Shown: positions 1 through 13,100 of the stretch, one piece after another
Layout of the letters: each line of letters opens with the position of its first letter
How positions within the stretch are numbered: position 1 is the first letter of the stretch
Notes under the pieces: generated by a model
The model's database searches: none
Told to the model about the DNA's origin: nothing
What the model saw: only the letters and a program-made list of their open reading frames with translations
Source of the DNA: Voacanga thouarsii
Lineage: Eukaryota; Streptophyta; Magnoliopsida; Gentianales; Apocynaceae
Length of the DNA: 64,000 nt
Assembly: GCA_026120185.1 (NCBI GenBank)
Contig: JANUWF010001101.1
Coordinates: forward strand, 2,604,001-2,668,000
Direction of reading: 5' to 3'
Made by a program: the position numbers and the translations under genes

Positions 1-9
1 ACTGTTCCA

Positions 10-3000
10 GTGGATTCACATGCATCAAAGTTTATGACTCAAGAGCAATATCAACACCTATTAAATCTACTTCAATCACATCATTTTTCTTCAAATGCAA
101 AATCTCATGCCAATTCTGATCCTATTCATTCCATTAATCAAGCTAGTCTCACACCAGCATTCTCCAACTTTTCACAAGGTGCTCAAAACACAGGTATCAA
201 TTCTTCTGTTTGGATCTTAGATTCAGGAGCAACTGACCATATTTGTTCATGTTTAGCTTACTTCACTGAATATTATCCTACTCATAATATCTCTGTTAAG
301 TTGCCCACTGGAGACCTGATTCATGTTCCATATGTAGGAAGTGTTCAGTTAACTCCACATTTAATCTTACATCAAGTTTTTTTCATTCCTCAATTTTCTT
401 TCAATCTGATATCAGTTAGCAAATTGCAGCATCAGCTAAACTGTGTCATGACCTTTAAAAATAATTGTTGTTTTATCCAGGATCCTCATCTTGGTCAGAT
501 GATTGGATCAGCTAGGTTATCTGGAGGATTGTATCATCTTGAGCTTCAGCAGCTTACTTCTTCTTCTGCTAATACAACTTCTGTCCACACTTCTGGAGAT
601 TTCTATAATAAGTCTCTGATTTGGCATTTCAGACTTGGTCACTTATCCACTAATCAATTAGCAGAAATTCATAAAGCTGATTCCTCTGTTGTTTTACCTT
701 CTGAAAATGTATTTTTTCCTATTTATCCATTGGCTAAACAACATAAATTGTCTTTTCCTTTGCATCATGGAACTGTTAATGCCATATTTGATTTGGTTCA
801 TATGGACATCTGGGGACCTTTTAATACTGCCACAGTTAATGGACATAGATATTTTCTTACTGTTGTTGATGATTATAGCAGATTTTGTTGGATTTTTCTT
901 TTGAAACAAAAATCTGAAGTAAGACTCTTGATACAACACTTTGTTGCTTATGTTGAAACACAATTTAACAAAAGGATTAAACTCTTGAGATCAGATAATG
1001 GTTTAGAGTTTCAGCTTGCTGCATTTTATCATAGCAAAGGAATCATTCACCAAACCTCTTGTCCATACACACCTGAACAGAATGGCATTGTAGAAAGAAA
1101 ACACCAACACATTCTTAATGTAGCTAGGGCTCTCAGATTCCAATCTCAAATACCACTTGCATACTGGGGATATTGTGTTATGCATGCTGTTTATCTCATT
1201 AACATCACTCCTACTCCAGTCTTACATCAACAAACTCCTTATGAAAAATTATATCTCAAACAGCCAACTACAGTGCTTTAAGAGTCTTTGGTAGCCTAGT
1301 ATATGCTTGTGTTCAACAGCCTCACAAAAATAAATTTTCTCCTAGAAGCAGACCTTGTGCCTTTCTTGGTTATTCTCAATCTACAAAAGGCTTTTTACTC
1401 CTAGATTACACTGCCAGAGAGATCTTCATGTCCAGACATGTTACCTTCATAGAACATGTTTCCCTTTTATTCACATGTCTTCCACATCAACTTCTAGCCT
1501 CAATGAACCTGTGTTGCCTTTGCCTTATTCTTCATCTTCTGTTCCATCTACTATTTCATCTAACCAGGTTCCTGATTTTATTTCTAATCAGCCTCCTGCA
1601 TCTACCTCTTCTCTCCTACATTTATCTCCCTCTCCTATTCCTACCAGAAGGTCAACTTAACCTACTGTTCTTCCAGCCTATCTGTCTGACTATGTTTGTT
1701 CCAAGGTTCATAACATTACTACACCTCATTTCTTATCTTCTTCCACTACCACTTCAGCTTTTTTGTGTGATACTAAGTTACACCCTGAGCCTAAACATTA
1801 TTTTGAGGCTGTGAAATCCAAAAACTGGTGTGCAGCCATGCAAGCTGAGATTTCTGCTTTAGAAGCAAATAGTACATGGCACCTAGTTCCTTTACCTTCT
1901 GGTAAGCAGGCCATTGGTTGTAAGTGGGTTTATCGCATCAAGTATAAGGCTGATGGCTCTATAGACAGGTATAAAGCCAGACTTGTGGCAAAGGGTTACA
2001 CACAACAAGAAGGCATAGACTTCTTGGATACTTTTTCTCCTGTGGTTAAAATCACCACCATTCGGCTGATGTTGGCTTTGGCAGCTAAGTCTAATTGGTA
2101 CATTCATCAATTAGACATTAATAATGCTTTCTTGCATGGAGAGTTGACAGAAGAAGTGTATATGGACTTGCCTCCTGGTTTTTCTACTCCTGATAAGAGT
2201 TTGGTTTGCAAGTTGGATAAATCTTTATATGGTTTAAAACAAGCAAGTAGGCAATGGAATGCCAAACTCACTGGTTATTTACTCTCTCTTGGATTTCAGC
2301 AGTCTAAATGTGATTATAGCTTGTTTTTCAAACGAACTACTAATGTCTTCATTGCTCTTTTGGTGTATGTGGATGATATCCTTAGTTTGAGTGATCAATT
2401 AGTTGCTATTACTGATATCAAAACACAGTTGAATCATCAGTTTCAAATCAAGGATTTGGGAGACCTGCATTATTTTCTTGGTTTTGAAGTCCATAGAACT
2501 GCAGCAGGTATCACTATTTCTCAGAAGAAATATGTGTTAGATATGCTTCAAACTTATGGATACATTGGTTGTAAACCTGTGTCCACTCCTCTAGATAGTA
2601 AGCAGAAATTAGCTGTTGGTGATTCAGATCTATTCTATGACGTTTCTCTTTACAGAAAACTAGTTGGAAAGTTGTTGTATTTGACTTATAGCAGGCCTGA
2701 CATCACATTTGCAGTACATCAGCTCAGCCAGTTCTTGATAGCTCCTACTATTCTACAAATGCAAGCAGTGTATCGAGTCCTTAGATATCTCAAAGGCTCT
2801 GTTGATCTTGGTTTACATTTTGCACCTGATAACTCTTTAGATATTCAAGTATATTCAGACTCTGATTGGGCAGGATGTCTTGCCACTAGGAGATCTATCA
2901 CTGGTTTCTGAATTTACTTTGGGTCTGCTCTTGTATCTTGGAGGTCCAAGAAGCAATTTGTTGTTGCAAGAAGTTCTACAGAGGCAGAATATAGAGCTTT

Positions 3001-3400
3001 GGCACAATCCATTTGTGAACTTCAATGGATCCTACACATTTTTAATGAGCTTAATTTCTTTTGTCCCTTACCAGTTCCAGTCTTTTGTGATAACAGAAGT
3101 GCATTCTACCTTGTTGAAAATCCAGTCTTCCATGAAAGGACTAAACATATAGAAATCGACTGCCACTTAATTAGGGATTTATACCAAGCTGGATGCATCA
3201 AACCACTACCTGTTTCTTCTGCTCAGCAGCTTGCAGACATCTTTACCAAATCTCTTCCTCCTACTTCTTTCCATCTTTTACTATCTCATCTGGGGATCTT
3301 GTCTGCTTCCAGCTTGCGGGGGGATGTTGAAGATGCCAACTCAACAACTGCCACTTCAGCAATCCATTCAGCTGCCACGTTAATCTCCAACTCCAATTGA
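10..3400 (+). pseudogene. copia gag-pol polyprotein, decayed
   Basis: The first frame (10-1281) has a protease core WILDSGATDHIC near residue 70. A GAG-pre-integrase segment (IWHFRLGHL) follows, then an integrase core with D (VHMDIWGPF), D (LRSDNGLEF) and E (EQNGIVERK) in DD35E spacing. The two cysteines of the integrase HHCC finger appear lost, because the usual CxxC region reads FPIYP. A frameshift near 1276 moves the integrase end (ALRVFGSLVYA, SRHVTFIEHV) to another frame, and a second shift near 1480 leads to the RT frame. RT (1763-2911) has KARLVAKGY, LDINNAFLHG, YGLKQA and an intact YVDD. A TGA ends it at SITGF; RNase H continues to 3400 with ARSSTEAEYRAL and LADIFTKSL. The protein would be a polyprotein acting in cytoplasmic virus-like particles; this copy cannot make it in one piece. 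Confidence 0.92.
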
Positions 3401-3730
3401 GCATACAAACTTGCCAGATCACTCAATGACAGATCTTCATCTACTTCTTGTGATCCAAATTGAACTTAATTCAAGTTTCATTTTACCGCCATATTCTCAG
3501 CAAACTCAAGGGAATTTGTTTGCTTTTGCCAGCTGTTAATTATTAATTGTAGTTCAGTCCTTATTTCAGTTCCATATATAAAACTCATCTGATGTTCTTC
3601 TTCATTATAAATGAGAATCAATTCTTCTGCAAAATCCTCTAACTGCTTTTTGGCAGTTCTTCATTGCCTTAATATTCTCTGTGATTAGAGCTTGATTTTC
3701 TTCAGCTGTCATTAGCATTTCTCATATCCA
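3325..3730 (+). repeat. 3' LTR of the first copia element
   Basis: It starts with TGTTGAAGATG right after the polypurine tract. A promoter-like TATATAAA lies at 3575-3582. The 3' boundary is uncertain: I place it at the CA of ...CATATCCA, but no partner LTR is in the window to confirm it. Confidence 0.7.
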
Positions 3731-4190
3731 GGGGCTTGGCCGCCGACCAAGGAAACAGTAAGGAAATTGAGAAATCTGATGAGAAAAAATGTAAAAAGTG
3801 GCCAGAAAAAAGATGAGAAAAATGTTAAAAGGTCTCAAACTTTAATTAGCGCATAAAACAACCCATTCAACCCATACTCAATAATCAATCCTGCACCACA
3901 AGAGCTCCAAAATGACAATTCCAATTAAACTAAATCAAATCATCAACAAGAAAATGGCTCTGATAAGAAGAAAAAACGGTAAAATGAAAAATTTACACGC
4001 TCGTTGGTCTATTTATGAAAAAGTAAAATTTAGACTATTAGAAAGTAAAAATAAAAGTTAGAATATAAAATAATTAAAGAATTGCTAAAATTACTTATTC
4101 TTAGGTTAAAAAAATATATATTAGACAATTTCAAAATGTTAAAGATAATAATCTATTTTTTTATTGTTTTTACACTATAATAGTGAAATA
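3731..4190. other. intergenic, no gene seen
   Basis: AT-rich DNA with stop codons in all frames at short intervals. I see no coding, RNA or repeat feature beyond short A- and T-runs. Confidence 0.6.
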
Positions 4191-4480
4191 CTCCATCCGT
4201 TTTAAAAAGAATGTCAAAATTTTTATTTTTATTATACTAAAATACTTATCAATTTTATAAATTAAAAATATATTTATTACGTATATTCCTAATTTACTCC
4301 TCTTTTAACTACTCAATAAATATTTAACTTATTAAATATGTGTATTCTCAATCTAATCAATTAAAGTTTACTTTTATTTAAAGATATAATAATTATTTTC
4401 TATTATAATTATATAAATTTTATTAAATTTTTAATTTGTGTATCATTTATTAAATTGACATCTTTTTAAGATATAAGGAA
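4191..4480. mobile_element. Stowaway-like MITE (Tc1/mariner type)
   Basis: The left end CTCCATCCGTTTTAAAAAGA resembles the Stowaway terminus CTCCCTCCGTCCC. The right end reads, on the other strand, TTCCTTATATCTTAAAAAGA followed by the matching TGTCAA. Both ends are flanked by the dinucleotide TA (4189-4190 and 4481-4482), the expected target duplication. About 290 bp, AT-rich, non-coding. The ends have diverged, so this is an old copy. Confidence 0.65.
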
Positions 4481-5048
4481 TATTTGTTAAGTAATGAATC
4501 GTCAAATGTTCAAAATTTTCTACTATATAACAAGATATCAAAAGATGAACATCTTATGCAAATTACGCAAAAAAAATCAAGAGCTTTTCTCGATTCATTT
4601 CTTTCTAAATATTAAAAAGAAAATAAATAAAAGGAGTAACTTTTGATGTGATCTGTTGTGACAATTGAAAAAATAATCTTTGATAACTATATGGGGAATT
4701 CTTAATCCTTGAATATATAAAGCCTTCCTCCACCGACCATTGCTTGCTTACTCACAAAGAAATCATTATTGTCATCCTTCCAATATGACTTTTTCCTCTT
4801 TGAATTCTTTTCTTCTGCTTATATGAGCACTGCCCCGTTGAACTCTAACCCAGAAAGCATTATAATTCATTCATCGTGCCAAGATGAAAGAGTCAATATA
4901 ACACAAATTCAACGGTATGGTATTAGTATTTTTTTTTGGTGTAAAATAGAATATCAAATTTTTTTTTGGACAAATCCCAATACATAAGGAAGGAAACTGC
5001 ATAATATAGCCAATATTCCTCGTATATTCTTTGAAAAAAAATTATTTT
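4481..5048. other. intergenic, no gene seen
   Basis: AT-rich. A 72-codon open frame from 4769 has no recognisable motif and is read as chance. Confidence 0.5.
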
Positions 5049-5107
5049 CACGATTTGAATTCGTGACCTATAAGAGTAACTTATCATTGCGACAAGACTT
5101 GCCTTCA
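5049..5107 (-). mobile_element. tRNA-derived SINE head, Au-SINE-like relic
   Basis: Read on the minus strand, this has a pol III A-box-like stretch (TTGTCGCAATGATAAGTT, 5081-5098) followed by a B-box-like CGAATTCAAATCG (5051-5063), with TATAGGTCAC between. The A-box, GGTCACG and B-box layout is that of the plant Au SINE. The body downstream (toward 4960) no longer matches clearly, so only the 5' head is called. Several B-box bases are changed, so transcription is doubtful. Confidence 0.5.
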
Positions 5108-5108
5108 A

Positions 5109-6973
5109 AATATCAAATAGTTAATAAACAAATAAATATATTTCACATATACAAGTTATAAATATTTTTACACAAAAAGAATATGATTATTTTGATAGTA
5201 TATTTAATTTCAAGAGATCTTGAACATGGCATGCTTGCCCCTTTTATGTTTTTCTACTACACTATATATAGAGTCAAACAAGAGATGATGATTTGTTTAT
5301 TACATTAGGAAGTGCTGATATGAGATACTCGAGAGTTATTAGTTAGGGTAGGTCTTTTCTAATATTTATATTATAGTTTAAAAATCATTATTACGATTAT
5401 CTAAAGAAAGATTCAGTGGATTAGTTCGGTGGAAATCTCTTATGCCTTTCCTTCAACTTGAATTAAAGATAACACTTTTTCAAACCCCCACAAAAAAAAA
5501 AAAGAAAAAGAAAAAAAATCCAAATGATAAAGATACTTTAAAATGTATTTGAATTAAAATTATATTTATTTTTTTAAATATAAATATAATTTTAAACTTT
5601 TTTAAAATTTTATAAAATTTAAAATTAATATTATATTTTAATTAGAGGAAATAATAATTTGTTCAATATTTCGTAAATAAAATTAATTTTTATTAAAAAT
5701 TTTAAAATAATATTCTTTTACAAATTACAAACAATTGCACCCTGAAGTAGTAGCCACATCTATCTTGGTACTTATGTGGGCTAGTATGCGTTGCAAATAT
5801 AAATAAACTAAAATTTGTTTGAAATGAATTTAGTTGAATGTAATAAAAAATTATTAAATATGTAAGGTTAAAATTAAATTGATGAGTTAGAATACAATGT
5901 ATTATAAGTAAATGATTGTTATTAAAAAAAGTTATTTAATTTAATATTATTTTAAATTAAAGTGATATATTAGATCGGAAGGATTAATGTCCAATCACAC
6001 CCCCTGATTGCCCACATTTTTTGAGTTCAAAGGGTAATTGTAGCACAAACGCGTCAGAATGTAATTGCAAAAATATATTATATAGAAGAAAGTGAGGTCA
6101 ATACTAACCATATTTTTCTTTTCTAGATATATGTATAGGAAAGAGTTAAAAGTTTGAATAAGCAGTTAAAAGGTTGTACTTGGATAAGAATTGAAATGAG
6201 ATAAGTTTATTAAAATTTAATAAAATATTTTAAATGTAGGATAAATGAGTGGTTCAATAATTAATAAGAGAGAGAAAATATAATGTATTGTAAATATATA
6301 ATAGTTAACAGTAAATTAATATTATTTAAATTAGAATTTTAATTTAAATTGAGAAGAATTTCTCCTCAATCAAATATAGAGAGTTAAAGGTTAGTAAAAG
6401 TTAGGGATGAGAAGGCAAATTATATTAAAATATATATCAAAGAATAATAGTATAATTTTTTAAAAAAATTGTGGGTAAAAATTAAAAATTAAAAGAGTCA
6501 CATTAAAATTTTTTTATTTTAAAAATATTTATAGGGGACAGGTGGCTCTGCCCCTACTGGTTCGTCATTGGATTGAATATTTGACATTTGGCAGAGAACA
6601 ATAATTACGATATCAACGGCCCTAAGGGTCACATGTTTTTGCATAGCCATTATAAAGGAGGAGAACAAGAAAATTGAAAAAGAGGGAGAAGACTGCACTT
6701 CTTTTTTCATAACATGAATACAAAAATCAATGATAGAACTCATTATTTCACATACAATATATTAACTCAATTATTGGTTACAACTGTATCTTATCTTCTG
6801 AAAAATTTTAAATTTGTTTTATACATTTTGTCCTCATGTATCAAAGAAAAATGATTAAATTATTTGAGTTTGGAAATATATAATTATTTTAAAAAAGAGA
6901 AAATAATCAAGAAATATAAATAGTAAAAGTATTTTATTAGAAGTATCATTTATTAAAGGATAAGTCTTTGATA
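5109..6973. other. intergenic AT-rich DNA
   Basis: No supported gene. It contains poly-A/T runs and low-complexity AT stretches (for example 5490-5720 and 5860-5960). A 74-codon minus-strand open frame at 6519-6743 has no recognised domain. This is the distal upstream region of the ASR gene. Confidence 0.5.
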
Positions 6974-7074
6974 CGATTTATATTCATCGTCTATATCTTA
7001 GAAGGGAGGAAGAAATAAAATCAACAACTGTCCAATTCGATTTATATCTTTTGTCCATATCTTAGAAGAGGAGG
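6974..7074. repeat. imperfect direct repeat upstream of the ASR gene
   Basis: A 37-bp unit beginning CGATTTATAT and containing CATATCTTAGAAG or TATATCTTAGAAG occurs at 6974-7010 and again at 7038-7074. The copies differ at about nine positions. They lie 110-210 bp upstream of the TATA box of the ASR gene, so a promoter role is possible but not shown. Confidence 0.6.
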
Positions 7075-7184
7075 CGGGGAATGAAACATCCCTGCCAGAT
7101 AACAACTACCCAACAAACACTGATTTTCAATTCATAATGGCAGCAGTAAATAATTATCAACAAATCATAATACCATCAATCATT

Positions 7185-7192
7185 TATAAATA
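7185..7192 (+). promoter_or_regulatory. TATA box of the ASR gene
   Basis: TATAAATA sits 87 bp before the start codon. Transcription would start near 7215-7225, giving a leader of roughly 60 bases. No competing TATA element is closer. Confidence 0.65.
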
Positions 7193-7278
7193 GTGCTCTA
7201 GATCCAAATTCCCAAGTATCATCAATAGTGCTCAAATTTGTGTATTCTCTCATTAGGTCACTAAAACCCACTACTATC

Positions 7279-8050
<772 letters not shown>

Positions 8051-8398
8051 GCCTTTTAATCTTACTGAAATCACTGGGTTTTTGATTCCTTGTTTTCTTG
8101 CTTGTGTCTGATCTCTGATGATGATCAGGATCTACCAGAAATAATCATGTTTGTTTTAGGGTAATATAATGTGGGCCTGACTTTGTTGTATCTGATCATG
8201 TTCATTGTTTTCAATCCTGAAGTGTTATAATTCAAGTACTTTGGAATAATATATATTTCTACCTTTTTTCTTTTTACTTTTCATATACCACAGTAAATCA
8301 AATTGAAAACTTTTATATAGTGTATTATAAGAATTTATCATTTTTAACCTTTTTCTAAAGTATAAATAGAGTAGGAAATCACTCCCTACTGCACAAGC
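8051..8398 (+). other. ASR 3' UTR and short intergenic spacer
   Basis: The 3' UTR runs from the TAA at 8048. An AATAAT motif near 8246 is the best near-match to a plant polyadenylation signal. After about 8270 the DNA is AT-rich with no feature, up to the start of the first F repeat at 8399. Confidence 0.5.
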
Positions 8399-9360
8399 CT
8401 CCGTTGATGGATTCTATTGAATTGTGATAACGATGAAACATGGCATGATGAATTCAAAGGGGTGGGAGTTTAATTCTCTTGAGTTATTATTATTATTATT
8501 TTTTTTTCGGTTGTTTCGTTTTGAATAGCATTTAAGGAAAGTGTACCAATATAACATAGACACTATTTGAGTTTATGCTAATAAACTTTATATTTATTTA
8601 GTATTTTATATTTTTTAATAAAAAATTCATTACCTTCCGTCTTTAAATAGATTAATAGTTTAATTCCGCTTATTCTTCTTCCATTTACTTTCCTTCTTAA
8701 AATTAATTCAAATGTCTTAAATCTAAATCCTCATTTCCTCTCCTTTATCCTCCCGTTTTCTCAATCTAAACAGGCTACTCTATTTTAATAATACGATAAA
8801 AGACCTTCCAGACGAGGGAATGGTTTTCTATCCTCTGAATGGAGGCAATAAGCAAATAATTACCATTGTGCTGGCAATGCATATTACATTACAATTTTAT
8901 TGATCCTTCTGCAAACAACTGAAATTTTAAAGAAAGAAATTGTTCAGAATCAGTCGAAAAACATTGGATTTATTTTCTCCAAACGGGAAAAGGGGAAAAA
9001 CTGAACTGAAGAACAACACATAATTTAGGCTCAGATGATCCTTCAAAAAGCGGCAAAATGGAAAATGGATTGAGATTGCAAATGGGTTCACACAGTGCTC
9101 ACCATGACGCTGGATACAGTTGAAGAAGAAAGTCTAAATCGAGTTGGGTCGACTCAAGTTCACCGGAAATGAAACGGCTTAGGGGTCATCTATGTAATTT
9201 TACTAGACCTTAGCTAATTATTTTATTTATTTCTTACTATAAATGAACTAAAACCAAGTAAACCATTGGACACTTTCTTTAAAAAAAAAAAGAAAGAATA
9301 AATTCTAATATTATTAATATTTTAATACTAAAATAATACTTAAAAATATAAAAAATTATT
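8399..9360 (+). repeat. F repeat, copy 1
   Basis: It begins CTCCGTTGATGGATTC and ends TATAAAAAATTATT. It is nearly identical by eye to 19760-20762 and to the split copy at 37230-37675 plus 48515-49178. It contains a short (ATT)n run at 8484-8500. No long open reading frame. It lacks TG...CA ends, so it is not an LTR; it looks like ordinary genomic DNA that has been duplicated. It lacks a short block, TTAATTTAACAACTAA, present in the other copies (after ACCTTCCA near 8810), and a few bases near its right end. Confidence 0.85.
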
Positions 9361-9363
9361 ATA

Positions 9364-9730
9364 TGTTATAAAATTAGGGTAGTGTTAGAATAAAATCTAC
9401 ACACTACACTCTAAGAAAATTCTAACTATTCTTTGCACAAGAATTTCTCTTCAAACTTCTCTCTTTCTTTCTCTCACAATTCTTTCTCTAGTCTTTCTTT
9501 CACTAATCTTTCTTTCACAAAATGATGGTGTATTACAAGCTTAGAGAATAGCTCTATTTATAGAGCTCTAATTAGTGAAATACATCATGGCATACATCAT
9601 CTTCAACTAATCTCAATTAATGGTGTCTCCACTAAATGGTGGACATCCATAAAAATCTTCTAATAATTCACATAAATCCATAATTAGTGGAGCCTCCACT
9701 AATTAATGGAGATTCCAATAATTCATAACA
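9364..9730. mobile_element. solo LTR of a copia family (367 bp)
   Basis: It starts TGTTATAAAATTAGG and ends AATTCATAACA. It is flanked by an exact 5-bp duplication TTATA (9359-9363 and 9731-9735). The sequence matches the LTRs of the complete minus-strand copia element at 50023-55289, so this is the same family reduced to one LTR by LTR-LTR recombination. It interrupts the F/E junction of the first unit; the second unit lacks it, so it came after the duplication or was lost from one copy. Confidence 0.9.
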
Positions 9731-9994
9731 TTATAGACTTTGCTAACGTATTGTTAATGACACTTTTTATAAAGTGTAAGAATATAATACTTATAATGAT
9801 ACTAATTTTTTAAGTGTTATTATATTAAATCAATTGGATGTAGTTTTGTTAGTTTCATTTAAAATACTGTATTGACACAAATTTGTATAAAGAAAAAAAA
9901 CTAGATTTTTCCTAACACTTTCGGATTCTCAAGCGCGTGCATAACACTTCACTAAAAAAATTGCGCCTGAGGATTTAGAGGGAAAAAAAAGAGG

Positions 9995-10171
9995 GTTGTG
10001 TTTCAACCAAAGGCGCCGATCGAGAGCAACAACAATGGCAGTGAGAGAAATCGGAATTTTTCTTCAAATCAGTGAGGGAAATCAGACGATCTAGAGTGGC
10101 ATTCGCAGCTTCTTCAACCCAAACTCCTCTGGGATAGTCGCAGCATCTTCTCTACAACAGTTTTTAAACTG
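9995..10171 (+). other. 5' leader exon of CACTA copy 1
   Basis: GC-richer sequence that ends at the good donor CTG|GTAAGTATT (10171/10172). The equivalent region in the second copy is about 275 bp longer. It probably represents the untranslated first exon of the transposase transcript. An open frame at 10746-10964, repeated at 22015-22233, lies in the following intron and has no known motif. Confidence 0.5.
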
Positions 10172-11492
10172 GTAAGTATTCTTTGGTTGATTTGCATTTC
10201 TGTGCATCTGTTAGTTTCATTTTCTGCGGTTGAGTCGGTTTTCCTTTGAAATTCAGAGGCTTGAATTTGTGCCAGTTGAATTCGGTTTTCTGTGCATATT
10301 GTTGTTGTGCAAAAATTGCTTGGTTGTTGTTGTAAAACACTTTTTGGATCTCCGTATGTTGGGATATTCTTGTTGTGAATCATTTTTTGAATCACTGTAC
10401 ACTGGGATATTGTTAATAGGATAAGCTGGGATATTGATATTGTGAAAATTGTAGTATGCTTGGGCTAATAGCTGGATTGGTGTATTTGATTGAAATCTAC
10501 TTTTAAAGTTGCTTCTTGGTGTTGATTGTGTGAGTTTTGATTAACTAATAGCTGGATTATGTAGTATAACTAATAGCTGCTTCTTGGTGTTGATTTTCTT
10601 TTAGAAAATTGTAGTATGCTTAGGCTAATAGCTGGATTATATTTGCTTACTCTACTTAAAAGCATTTTTCTTTTGTGGGTCTTCTAGTCAAGATCGAGTC
10701 GATCTCATCATTTCCATTCATGTATTGGCTATTCAATAATCTACATTGTTGTCTCGAGATAAAAATTTGCCTAAAACAAGAGGTAGGATTCTCTATATGT
10801 TGCTGGCAAGTCTCCACTTTTGTTGCGATATGCTTGTGAGTATCCAGCCTTTTAATTTGTTCTTTGAGGCTCTAAGATGCACCACTCTCAAACCAACTTA
10901 TAAAATACAAATTCCAATATTTTGTCAACCTTACGAATGCGACTTATTATACTTTAAAAATTAACGTTTCTCGATCAAGTTCAGTTCTTCCAATTAGTTT
11001 TCCCTACATACTTTTTCACCTATGTACTCATGTCATGCTAGAAATGGAGTATCCAGTAATAGGGCTTTTTTGCCTAGTTGTCATGTTTGGGCTGCAATTT
11101 GGTTTTCAATATATTAGCTTTGACTTTTTTTTTTTTGTGGAGAACTATTATTTAAAGGAAGTTTTTGCATCACCTTCCTTTATTCAATACAATTGACTTT
11201 TATCATTCCAAAAGTCTTTCTCACACTTCAAACGAAAGCAAGTTCTGCCTTTGCCTTATTCCATTGCTTTTGATTAGAGGAAGAGGGGTTATTATCATAA
11301 GCGTTTTAAGGTTGTAGTGTTTTAAGCCATTGCCTTATGTAGAATTTTCTTCCTATATATTGTAATAGGGATTGCTAGCTGTTTTTTTTTTTTTTTGGGA
11401 TTTCTCCACTTGTATTCTAACGTAATGCTAACATAGGTAAATTATCTTCCATTTGCTGCTGCCATTTGAGTTGGATAATTAATTTCAAAAGT

Positions 11493-11517
11493 ATGGATAA
11501 GGGTTGGATGAAACTTC
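11493..11517 (+). pseudogene. TNP2 transposase stub, first codons only
   Basis: ATGGATAAGGGTTGGATGAA matches the start of the TNP2 frame at 22766 in the second copy. After AAACTTC the sequence switches to DNA equivalent to about 29100 in the second copy. The rest of TNP2 is gone. Confidence 0.8.
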
Positions 11518-13100
11518 TGGTGCGATTCCTGCAAGCCTCCTACTCCGCCTTTGCATGTATGTCAACGCCAAACTCTCGATCTTCCAGTATATGGCCTGTC
11601 TAACAACCGTTTAATGAACAACTAACGAGTTAGGGAATTTTTTGGAGAGAGAGAGAGAGAGAGACGTCTGACTCTACAGAGAAGAAGCTGTCACTCTTGT
11701 GTGGCAAAACAACGATGATTATTCTCAACCCTAATCCCCTTGTTTAACCTAAAATAAAAAACCCTAGGTTAAACTAGATTGGGCCATTGGACTTTTAGTT
11801 TAACCTATTGAGCTTAATTAATTATTCTAGTTAGAACCAACTTAATGGCCCAACAAAAAATTACTTTTTTTCAGCCCAAATAAACTAGTCCAATTAAATG
11901 AGCCTAAATCAGTTTAGTCCCAAATTAATCCCTAATTATTCAAATTGGGCCAAAGCCCTAAATAATTAATTAACCCACTAAACTAATTTAATTAATTTTC
12001 TCTCCATGGACCTTTATTTTATTCTAACTCAATAATTAAATCAAGCTACTTAAATAAAAAAAACTCCATTTAATTTAAGATCAATTCCTTAGCCCGTATT
12101 TAATTAGGACTCACAGTTTATACTGGGGACCAGAAGATACACCGCCTTAGCTACTAAAATGACCAAAATACCCTTGCCATATAAATAGCTGTATTTTACA
12201 TTTTAAATATTTTCTAATATCACCAAAAGGAAATATTGACCCCAAGGACAATGTTGCGTTAGCAAAGTCTCCGACCTACTAGTGTAATAACTAAAATACC
12301 CCTCTATACATCGCCATACATTTAGAGAGGAAGAAGTGTACTAATACCTCTCTAAATGACATCTACCATCCTTAAGCCTCTAGTCCAATGATCCACGACC
12401 TCCTGGATTGTTTCCGCTTTCTAAGGGAGCTACCCTAAAGCAAACATCTAAGTTATGTTTCTCAGAACCCTGGATATTCAGATCATTCAGACAACCACAA
12501 GGGGCGATATAGTATAGAAACTATCTTGTAGAAGTCTGTCTTAACTAACTAGTCACATATACCCAACATGCAAGTATATTGGACCTACGATAGAACCTCA
12601 ACTATAGCATATCAAATTATACTTCCAGCTTCGTCAGACCACCAATTCATACTCAAGTTGTAGAGTATTAGTTCACGCTGTAGTGGTAGTAGCCTAGGTT
12701 TTTACCATATAGTACTTTTAAGAAACCACTACTACAGGTCCTGTTCTACGTATTCGAAATACGCTTATGTCATGAAGTGAATGGATTACTCACTGGCTAA
12801 AGGTAAGCCATTTCCCATTTAGAATTCACAACATAATAACCTAAACATGATGAGATTCCCATTCTCATCAATCGGTTAAGAACAAAAGTTTATGTGTTAA
12901 GTAACCCGTGATCCATACCTTACTGTGAAAGACCTCCATTCACATGGACCACTTACTTAAACACAATGGGTTTTTTTCCAAATGTAATCATGCATAAATA
13001 AAATTATAAATTCACAAACAATTTCTGAAAATAAATTATTTTATTAAAACATTCGATTTTTATATCAGAAACCTAGTCTAAGAGGGCATACATCCTAACA
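11518..13100 (-). mobile_element. truncated solo LTR (5' side deleted)
   Basis: Matches 29101-30677 of the second copy and ends at CATCCTAACA, the complement of the LTR start TGTTAGGATGTATGCCC. The right-hand ATACA (13101-13105) corresponds to the target duplication seen around the full copy at 28863-30677. Its first roughly 240 bases were lost in the same deletion that removed TNP2. A (GA)n run lies at 11645-11664. Confidence 0.85.

Larger units (their letters stand above)
1..3730 (+). mobile_element. Ty1/copia LTR retrotransposon, 5' part outside window
   Basis: The window opens inside the gag-pol region of a copia element. The order protease, integrase, reverse transcriptase, RNase H is that of Ty1/copia (integrase before RT). 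The purine tract GCGGGGGGA just before 3325 is the polypurine tract, and the LTR follows it. The 5' LTR, primer-binding site and most of gag lie upstream of base 1, so neither LTR divergence nor the target duplication can be read. The coding region is broken by at least two frameshifts and an in-frame stop, so the copy is not autonomous. Confidence 0.93.

Noticed and set aside
8399..9360. F as an LTR of a tandem LTR retrotransposon
   Set aside because: F lacks TG...CA ends, no primer-binding site or polypurine tract adjoins it, and the sequence between the copies is a CACTA transposon.
10746..10964. 72-codon open frame repeated at 22015-22233
   Set aside because: It lies in the leader intron of both CACTA copies, has no domain, and is conserved only because the whole unit is duplicated.
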